From Lysobacterales bacterium (GTDB taxonomy: Bacteria > Pseudomonadota > Gammaproteobacteria > Xanthomonadales > Wenzhouxiangellaceae): a DNA stretch of 50,404 nucleotides. Where the stretch lies: positions 1-50,404 of the forward strand of contig PBLG01000014.1 of assembly GCA_002722315.1 (NCBI GenBank), read 5' to 3'. Position numbers and translations under genes: made by a program. The notes beneath the pieces are model-generated. The model had not been told where the DNA came from. It saw nothing but the letters and a program-made list of their open reading frames with translations, and did not search any database. Of the stretch, positions 45,501 to 50,404 are shown piece after piece (positions within the stretch are counted from its first letter, which is position 1; each line of letters opens with the position of its first letter).

Positions 45501-45794
45501 TCTCCCGACACGGTAGCGCCGCGGGCGCCCCTCGTACGGCTCGGAGCCGAACACGATACGGATGGATTCGGAGCGGCTCCGGGCGATGAACTCGACCAGC
45601 CTGTCCAGCGATGCATAGCCGGCGACGATCAGCGGGTTCTCGGCGTGCCTGAGATCCTCCAGCACGACATCACCGACCGAGACATCGTCGAGGTTGAGCG
45701 GAAAACGCGTCGAATCCGGCCAGTCGCCCGCAAGCTCGCTCTTGCCCTGGGCGCGGCTGAACAGGTCAGGGGTATGCGGCTTGGGTTTGGTCAT
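42537..45794 (-). CDS. PLD-nuclease / SNF2-type helicase protein
   Basis: A 1085-residue protein. The N-terminal phospholipase-D nuclease domain (about 40-200) has one full HxKx4D motif (His147, Lys149, Asp154) followed by GSSNFT. The superfamily 2 helicase core begins at about 255: ATGSGKT (Lys288), DEGH at 369-372, FTATPIN, and SEGVNLQRA then EQRVGRVDRLD as motifs V-VI. The last 250 residues are helical and have no known domain. PLD-helicase proteins of this form occur in defence islands, and the neighbours support such a role, but housekeeping repair is the alternative. It is 54 bases upstream of the leaderless TA promoter. Confidence 0.85.
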   Translation of the reverse strand: MTKPKPHTPDLFSRAQGKSELAGDWPDSTRFPLNLDDVSVGDVVLEDLRHAENPLIVAGYASLDRLVEFIARSRSESIRIVFGSEPYEGRPRRYRVGRKRLPGEMREYWLSRGFSVLLASPVLAAIDALKSGRVQARYLARPGWRLHAKLFIGDNAATLGSSNFTTPGLGRQFEANARFEAHGNSAESRRYHETRQIAEQIWELGTGYNNELAELLEQLLDVVGWKDALARAATELLAGEWADRFLAGQYLADDASLWPSQKLGIAQALYILKERGSVLFADATGSGKTRAGVHLIGAKMHDIIRSNRLRTGKALMIAPPSVVQGWKDEAAMASVPLDVFSHGGLSHAAAGERDILLTNLRRAQVLCVDEGHNFLNNASRRTQQLLRNMADHVVLFTATPINRSAQDLLRIADMLGADNLDDSTQKAFEKMLGVRSLSRSLGEDEIARLRKEIARFTVRRTKRMLNTLIEQAPDQYRDGAGRRCRFPKHNALIYALDERSADRKLAARIRELAGTLHGVLHFRKDVALPPNLARKGVSEQQFLDGRLRAANKLSQYMIMHSLRSSTAALVEHLLGSDAAIKLAGIEGHARSAGGNIAASIERAAGKPPRNRLSIALPDWLSDSDAHRKACEHDKHIVEEIAALARRISPAREAAKARHLAGLSSRDDHVLAFDTRPITLAVIRRHLRDIDPALDVLVATGDAQSQRSGLLRRFAPNSREPGRVVGLCSDSVSEGVNLQRARVVVHLDMPSVVRIAEQRVGRVDRLDSPHKTIDAWWPDDSVEFALKTDERFIERYETVDNLLGSNMPLPDKVRAAGNRVSAREAIREYETRAGEWDGIDDAFSPVRRLIEGDRALVEPRYVDAYRDIGGQVLSRVSLVAADRPWAFFCTRDNSGIPKWILLDDLEAETTTRPDTDLESICRKLRRRLAEAADRADMTRSGERTIALAIERLTAAERRLVSRRKRRALEEMEIVLQRYLQNAGERGDQPRVDGLLQLLEMLGAGGRDLQPDWDEVASRWLDLIRPVWYERLRAGGRNKPLLLKDIRAAVIASEQELLPKILDAFASDFPAQRPADERIVACIVGVA

Positions 45795-45973
45795 GCGGCC
45801 TTTTGACGACGCGCGTGCGCGGATGGGTGACGCTCAAGGTACCGCAGAAACATTGCTCACGCCGATCCGGCGACGAACGACCCCGGTCTGCTGCTCGGCT
45901 GGCCGGTTTCTACGTTGGAGCACGCCGGCGTCTAGTCGGCCATGCGGATAGTTCGGTAACTCTCAGGACCGAC

Positions 45974-46444
45974 TTACCGGTCCCGGTTCAGCCGTATGAA
46001 TGGCTCGTCGATGTCGCGGTCGGCCAGTTCCTCGGCGACGGCCTGGTGGTCGACTTCGCGGATGTACTGGATGCGGCAGCTCGAGTCGCCGGCGCGAACG
46101 GTGTCGAAGCGCGACAGGGTGTTGCGGGTCTGCTGCGCAATGGCCAGTTGCAGGCTGCTGGAGAACATCAGGTCGCTGGCGCAGGCCGCTTCAAGGGTCA
46201 ACAGGAAGTAGTCGTTGAACCGCGTGCGCACGACGATGTTGTCGCCGTCGAGCTGGCGCCAGCCGTCGAGGCCAGGGAATACCACGCGTTCGCGCGAACT
46301 GCCGGCGTGTTCCTGGTAGACGGTGGTGACGATGTCGCGTTCGCTGCCGCCGCCGGCGCCGCCGCTGGCGGCACAGCCGCCCAGGACCGCGGCAGAGGCG
46401 ATCAGGGCGACCGCGGTAACGAACTGCCTGGTGGAGAATGTCAT
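45974..46444 (-). CDS. DUF6491 lipoprotein
   Basis: A 156-residue predicted lipoprotein. The signal peptide ends in LGGC, with Cys24 as the modified residue, then a flexible Gly/Ser stretch. The mature part (LDGDNIVVRTRFNDYFLLTL, CASDLMFSS, CRIQYIREVD) matches DUF6491, a small periplasmic family of unknown role common in Lysobacterales and relatives. Two Cys in the mature part may form a disulphide. AGAGG precedes the ATG at good spacing. Confidence 0.82.
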   Translation of the reverse strand: MTFSTRQFVTAVALIASAAVLGGCAASGGAGGGSERDIVTTVYQEHAGSSRERVVFPGLDGWRQLDGDNIVVRTRFNDYFLLTLEAACASDLMFSSSLQLAIAQQTRNTLSRFDTVRAGDSSCRIQYIREVDHQAVAEELADRDIDEPFIRLNRDR

Positions 46445-46585
46445 GGCTGGATCCTCTTGATTTTGCGAGCCTTGCAGGAAATCTACGGGCCGGAGGCCGC
46501 GGTTTCAAGTGCCGGCCGACCCGGCATGGTCCGACCTTCGACGCCCATTGCGATCCGGCGGCGGCAGGTTACCTGCCGACGGCGA

Positions 46586-47944
46586 TCATTGCTGCAGGGC
46601 CGCCGGCAGCGGCACCGACCAGGTCTCGCCGTCCCTTGCGCCGAACATGCGAACCCGGAGCGAGTCGCCATCTTCGCCGATTTCGACCCGGCGAGTCGGG
46701 CTCCTGAGCGACTCGGGCCGTTGGTCCAGCAATTCATCAATCGGGCCCGGCCGTTCGGCATTCTCGCGCAGCCAGGTCAGCGTGGCCAGGAGCTCGAGCC
46801 GGGCGCCGTAGTCCTGTGCGCGCAATCGATAGTCGGTATAGGCTGGCGCAGCGATCCCGTTGAGCGCGCAGCCGATGAAGTTACCAACACAGGCGAGTCG
46901 AATCAAACCCGCCGGTTCGGGCGCGTCGACTTCAGGAATGTCTGCGACGATCCGTGAGAGCTCGGCGTCCGAGCACGTTTGCGCGAAATGGACGGCTCGT
47001 TCGGCGTTGGTGGCCTCGGCGCTGAACAGAATCGCGCTCCTGAGACGACCGAGCGGTCCGAGGTTGGAGTTGTCCAGGGTTTCGATACTCTCCATTGCCC
47101 AGGCACCGAATGCGTATTCGCCGCGCATCGCACGGCAAAGAGATAGCTCGGAAGGCGTCGGCGCGGCCAGTGCCGGCTTGCAGTTCGCCGGCAGCGGATG
47201 GTCAGCGGGCATCTCGGCGAGCATTTCCGCAAGCAAGCTGCCATGCAATTCGGTTACGAACAGCTGGCCGAGCATCCGGACGACCAACTGGTCGGCCGAT
47301 TCGGTCAACCGGCGCCAGCCGGCGATGTTGCGGCAGGTCGCAGCCAGCGCTTCGTCGGTGCGGCCTTCAACGAACCATAGCGCCTGCCGTGTGGCCGGAA
47401 AGCGGGCCGCAGACAGCGGCGGGCTGAGGGTCTCCCAATTCGCCGGCAGCAGGCTCCGATAATGGTCGTAATCGGCCAGGGCGTCGCCACGATCGATCAA
47501 TTGCCGGTTGCGTTCGACGAGTTCGCGATACCCGGCAGGGTCCTCGCCGACCCGTTCGAGACAGTTCCCGTCGCGCGCGGCGCAGAACATCATCCGGTCG
47601 CTTTCCGATGGGGACAGGTCGGGGTACTGGTCCCTCGCCGATTCGAACCCGGCCGGGTCGGATTCGTCCAGGGCACGCGTTGCTTGAAGCGCCTCGAGCC
47701 TCTCGCTGTCGTGCCCGACAATACCCGCCATTTCTTCGGCCGGTACCGCGTGGTCCAGCGTCCACATCGCCGCGAACGCGTTCTCCCCCGGCGGTGGCGG
47801 GGGCTGCTGCATCAAGGCCAATGCATCGCGCTGTTCGGCGGTCGGGTACAGCGCGCGCGAGAGGCCCCAGAGCACGGCCAGTACCGCCAGCAGCGCGAGG
47901 AGTGCGATGCCAAGCCGTTTCGTCCACTTTCGGAAATTCGCCAT
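46586..47944 (-). CDS. Membrane-anchored protein of unknown function
   Basis: A 452-residue protein with an N-terminal membrane helix (about 11-30) and a large helical part that should face the periplasm. It is rich in Ala, Arg and Glu. Cysteines recur (about nine in the mature part), which fits an exported, disulphide-bearing protein. I do not recognise a domain. The ATG at 47944 is supported by AGGTGAAG upstream. It stands alone between a DUF6491 lipoprotein and a DUF3047 gene, all on the minus strand. Confidence 0.75.
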   Translation of the reverse strand: MANFRKWTKRLGIALLALLAVLAVLWGLSRALYPTAEQRDALALMQQPPPPPGENAFAAMWTLDHAVPAEEMAGIVGHDSERLEALQATRALDESDPAGFESARDQYPDLSPSESDRMMFCAARDGNCLERVGEDPAGYRELVERNRQLIDRGDALADYDHYRSLLPANWETLSPPLSAARFPATRQALWFVEGRTDEALAATCRNIAGWRRLTESADQLVVRMLGQLFVTELHGSLLAEMLAEMPADHPLPANCKPALAAPTPSELSLCRAMRGEYAFGAWAMESIETLDNSNLGPLGRLRSAILFSAEATNAERAVHFAQTCSDAELSRIVADIPEVDAPEPAGLIRLACVGNFIGCALNGIAAPAYTDYRLRAQDYGARLELLATLTWLRENAERPGPIDELLDQRPESLRSPTRRVEIGEDGDSLRVRMFGARDGETWSVPLPAALQQ

Positions 47945-48105
47945 GTTCCTGTCTTCACCTGCAAGCCCGTTTCTACCTTACCAGAACGTCTCCGGCGGAA
48001 ACGGGCCGGCGTCCTGGCGCGCTGGCGGTCACGATGATCGGGCTGGCGTTGCTGGTTCGCCCGAACACGGCATCGGCCCGCGCGCTCACCCGCGCGGCCG
48101 CCTGA

Positions 48106-48747
48106 TCAACCGTCCGGGTCGTCGGGAAGCCACCGGACCGGGCCGTACCAGGCGGTCGCCTGCTGGCCGGCGTTGTCGCAGTCGGTCATGATCGCCAGCG
48201 CGTCGACGGTGTCCGGCGCGATGCCGTGCAGGCGTCGGAAGTCGGCGAGCACGTCGCGTCGCTCGGTGATCCATTGCCCGACGTTGGCTTCTCCGCTCCG
48301 GACCGCGACCATCTGAAATTGCGAGGCGAACGCGTTTGCCCACGTCCCGCCTTCCGGCTGTGAACTGCTCCAGACATAGTTGATCACCCGGCTGCGGAAC
48401 CGCGGCCAGCGTTCGGCGACGACGTAGATGCGCGCCGGATAGTCGTCGCCGGACTTTTCGGTTTCGTCGATGTTGCGATAGATCGAGTCCCCCCGCCAGC
48501 GCCACTCGAGTATCGGTGTCTGTTCGAGACTGGTCTTGCGTTCGACCACCAGCGCCGACGCGGACGCATCGCGGCAGCGTGCGTATACGGCCGCATGACC
48601 GGCTTCGGTCTCGTCGGGGCCGGCCAGCCGATATTCGGTGCGCTGGGCGAACTCGCGAACGGTACCGCCCAGAAAGTCCTCCGGTTCGAGTTGCGCAGGC
48701 GAAGCTGAACTGGACAGCACGGCGAGGATGAAGAAGCAGATGCGCAT
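48106..48747 (-). CDS. DUF3047 exported protein
   Basis: A 213-residue protein. A signal peptide (MRICFFILAVLSSSASPAQ) precedes a DUF3047 domain: LEWRWRGDSIYRNIDETEKSG-like strand, GDDYPARIYVV, INYVWSSSQPEG and ALAIMTDCDNAGQQATAWYG are family features. The function is not known; a beta-sandwich periplasmic role is likely. I chose ATG 48747 because the signal peptide begins there; the frame from 48804 adds 19 residues. It is divergent from nei with about 80 bases between. Confidence 0.82.
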   Translation of the reverse strand: MRICFFILAVLSSSASPAQLEPEDFLGGTVREFAQRTEYRLAGPDETEAGHAAVYARCRDASASALVVERKTSLEQTPILEWRWRGDSIYRNIDETEKSGDDYPARIYVVAERWPRFRSRVINYVWSSSQPEGGTWANAFASQFQMVAVRSGEANVGQWITERRDVLADFRRLHGIAPDTVDALAIMTDCDNAGQQATAWYGPVRWLPDDPDG

Positions 48748-48827
48748 GGAGCCGAATCTCACGTTGCTGTGGCGTCGCCAAATTAACATTGCGTGCATGA
48801 TCAAGATGCAAGCCAGATTCTCCAGAC

Positions 48828-49649
48828 ATGCCTGAAGGGCCGGAGATGTACCGCGTGGCCTCGCGCATTCGCAAGGCGCTGGGCGATGCGCCGCTGACCG
48901 AGGTCTGGTTCGCGTTCGACGATCTGCAGGCCTGGTCGGGCCGGCTGCAAGGGCAGCCCCTGGCCTCCGTGGAAACCCTGGGCAAGGCGCTGCTGCTGAA
49001 GTTTCCCGACGGCACGACCATCTACACCCACAACCAGCTCTACGGCCGCTGGATGTTCTCGACGCCCGATCGAAGGCCGGATACCGGCCGACAGCTGCGC
49101 CTGGCGTTGAGCACCAGCAAGAAGTCTGCGCTGCTCTACAGCGCGTCGGAAATCGACGTGCTTGCCCCCGGTCGGCTCGACGAGCATCCGTTCATCAAGC
49201 GGGCCGGGCTGGACATCCTGTCGTCCGGCGCCGACTGGCCGCAGGTTGCCGAATGGATCTCGCACCCCGGGTTCGCGCGGCGGTCGCTCGGGCACCTGTT
49301 GCTGGACCAGTCGTTTCTCGCCGGCGTCGGCAATTACCTGCGCTCGGAAATCCTGTTCCGCGCCGGGCTGGCGCCGGCGTGCCGGATCGGCGGGCTCGGC
49401 GACCAGGCCGTCGAGCACCTGGCCGACGCGGCCTGCGAGATGATGCGGCGTTCGGCGCGCACCGGCGGCATCACCAACGATCCCGAGCGCGCCGAACGGC
49501 TGAAGGCGGCCGGCTGGAAGCGCCGCGATTACAGGCACTACGTGTTCGGCCGCGACGGCCAGGCGTGCTTCGACTGCGACGGGCCGGTCGAGAAGACGGT
49601 CGTTGCCGGGCGGCGGCTGTACTGGTGTTCGCGCTGCCAGGCGGGCTGA
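48828..49649 (+). CDS. nei: Endonuclease VIII, DNA glycosylase
   Basis: A 273-residue base-excision glycosylase of the Fpg/Nei family. Pro2 and Glu3 (MPEGPEM) are the catalytic N-terminus. Lys53 in LGKALLLKF is the conserved beta-strand lysine. The helix-two-turn-helix has GNYLRSEILF, and the zinc finger reads CFDCDGPVEKTVVAGRRLYW then CSRCQ. It removes oxidised pyrimidines and cuts the strand by beta/delta elimination. Length is close to E. coli Nei (263). Confidence 0.95.
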   Translation: MPEGPEMYRVASRIRKALGDAPLTEVWFAFDDLQAWSGRLQGQPLASVETLGKALLLKFPDGTTIYTHNQLYGRWMFSTPDRRPDTGRQLRLALSTSKKSALLYSASEIDVLAPGRLDEHPFIKRAGLDILSSGADWPQVAEWISHPGFARRSLGHLLLDQSFLAGVGNYLRSEILFRAGLAPACRIGGLGDQAVEHLADAACEMMRRSARTGGITNDPERAERLKAAGWKRRDYRHYVFGRDGQACFDCDGPVEKTVVAGRRLYWCSRCQAG

Positions 49650-49771
49650 ACGGCGACTTTGCATTTATCCGCCGCGAGGCCTACGATTGAATCGGTGACC
49701 GACCGTTCGGGACGCGCGGCAGGGGTCGGGGCATTCGCGCGACTCAACGCAGCGTCAAGGGAGTCAAAGGC

Positions 49772-50263
49772 ATGTCGATACGAATACTCAAGATCGTCCT
49801 GGTGGTGTGCATCGGCCTTCAGGCACTGATCTACGCGATCCAGAACGTGGTCAATCTCGACGCCGCATTCGGCGCGATGTCTTACGTGTTTTCCATGGCC
49901 GACCATGTCGCTTATCCGGATCACATCGGGCCGCCGGTGACCTGGGCGCCGCTGGTCTGGCTGGCCCTGTGCGCCGTTATCGCCGGCGAGGCGCTGGTGG
50001 GCGTGCTGTGTTTCAAGGGCGCATTCGACATGTGGCGGGCGCGCGGCGACGCGGTGGCCGTGTTCGTCCGGGCCAAGACCAGCGCGATCCTCGGCTGCGG
50101 GCTGGCGATGGTGGTCTGGATCGGGCTGTTCATGGCCCTGGGCGGCGCGTGGTTCCAGATGTGGCAGACCGAGATCGGGATCGGCTCGCTGGAAGGCGCG
50201 TTCATGTACGCGATGTCCTCGGCCGCGGTGCTGATATTCGTCAACCAGGTCGAGCATGAGTAG
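49772..50263 (+). CDS. DUF2165 inner-membrane protein
   Basis: A 163-residue protein with four membrane helices (about 5-25, 55-80, 100-125 and 137-158). NVVNLDAAFGAMSYVFSM and the layout match DUF2165, a small membrane family of unknown function. The next gene begins inside its last codons. Confidence 0.85.
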   Translation: MSIRILKIVLVVCIGLQALIYAIQNVVNLDAAFGAMSYVFSMADHVAYPDHIGPPVTWAPLVWLALCAVIAGEALVGVLCFKGAFDMWRARGDAVAVFVRAKTSAILGCGLAMVVWIGLFMALGGAWFQMWQTEIGIGSLEGAFMYAMSSAAVLIFVNQVEHE

Positions 50264-50404
50264 CCGGCCTCCGGGCCGGGACATCAGGCCGGCGCCGCGA
50301 GGGCACGGATGGTTGCGGCGGGTCTTGCCGGCGGTGTCGTTTTCGGTGCTTGCGGCCTGTTCCGATTCCGCTTCGGAACCGAACCTGGAACACATGGTGG
50401 CGCT
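50256..50404 (+). CDS. Lipoprotein, N-terminal part only (cut by window edge)
   Basis: An ATG at 50256 overlaps the DUF2165 stop by eight bases. The 49 readable codons give a basic start, a hydrophobic stretch and the lipobox LAAC, then SDSASEPNLEHMVA. A lipoprotein signal is clear; the rest of the gene and its function lie outside the window. The overlap implies an operon with DUF2165. Confidence 0.65.
   Translation, partial: MSSRPPGRDIRPAPRGHGWLRRVLPAVSFSVLAACSDSASEPNLEHMVA

Overview
The window is high-G+C DNA with gammaproteobacterial housekeeping genes (gltB, a fused rlmKL, nei). It also carries several secreted or signalling families common in the Lysobacterales/Wenzhouxiangella neighbourhood: an M36 metalloprotease with a C-terminal FADGFES tail, a Ser/Thr kinase with TPRs, DUF6491, DUF3047, and a tandem repeat reading FRRR with a VTSWRPKK end. 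I infer a Wenzhouxiangella-like or related gammaproteobacterium. This rests on family knowledge, not on a search. The sequence looks chromosomal; I saw no rRNA, tRNA, CRISPR array, replication origin or intact insertion sequence.

Layout. Bases 1-337 hold a perfect hairpin and a four-copy 66-bp tandem repeat. Bases 338-22,874 are mostly core genome: gltB (TTG start), a GNAT, a Ser/Thr kinase next to a convergent FHA-EAL protein, a protein-isoaspartate methyltransferase/erythromycin-esterase fusion, an M36 protease, a membrane diguanylate cyclase, a macro-domain protein, two lipoproteins, DUF427, a yeast-type cytosine deaminase, rlmKL and a large TPR kinase. Short repeat arrays and a MITE-like inverted repeat sit between about 16.3 and 17.8 kb.

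Bases 23,062-45,794 form a defence and DNA-processing region, all on the minus strand. At its centre is an eight-gene operon with overlapping or nearly touching genes: half-size hsdS, hsdM, rhuM, full hsdS, SLATT membrane protein, CD-NTase, hsdR, and an M48/YgjP-type metallopeptidase. It is driven by a clear sigma-70 promoter flanked by an inverted repeat. The SLATT/CD-NTase pair looks like a two-gene CBASS module nested between hsdS and hsdR, the position that anticodon-nuclease guards such as PrrC occupy in other type I loci. Upstream lie a 533-residue PIN-domain protein, an orphan HigA, a vapBC pair, an AddAB-like helicase-nuclease pair, a second PIN/RHH toxin-antitoxin pair with an apparently leaderless promoter, and a PLD-nuclease/SNF2-helicase protein. 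A diverged duplicate of the 3' part of the AddA-like gene lies beside vapC, a trace of rearrangement.

Bases 45,974-50,404 return to ordinary genes: a DUF6491 lipoprotein, an unrecognised membrane-anchored protein, DUF3047, nei, DUF2165 and the start of a lipoprotein gene cut by the window edge.
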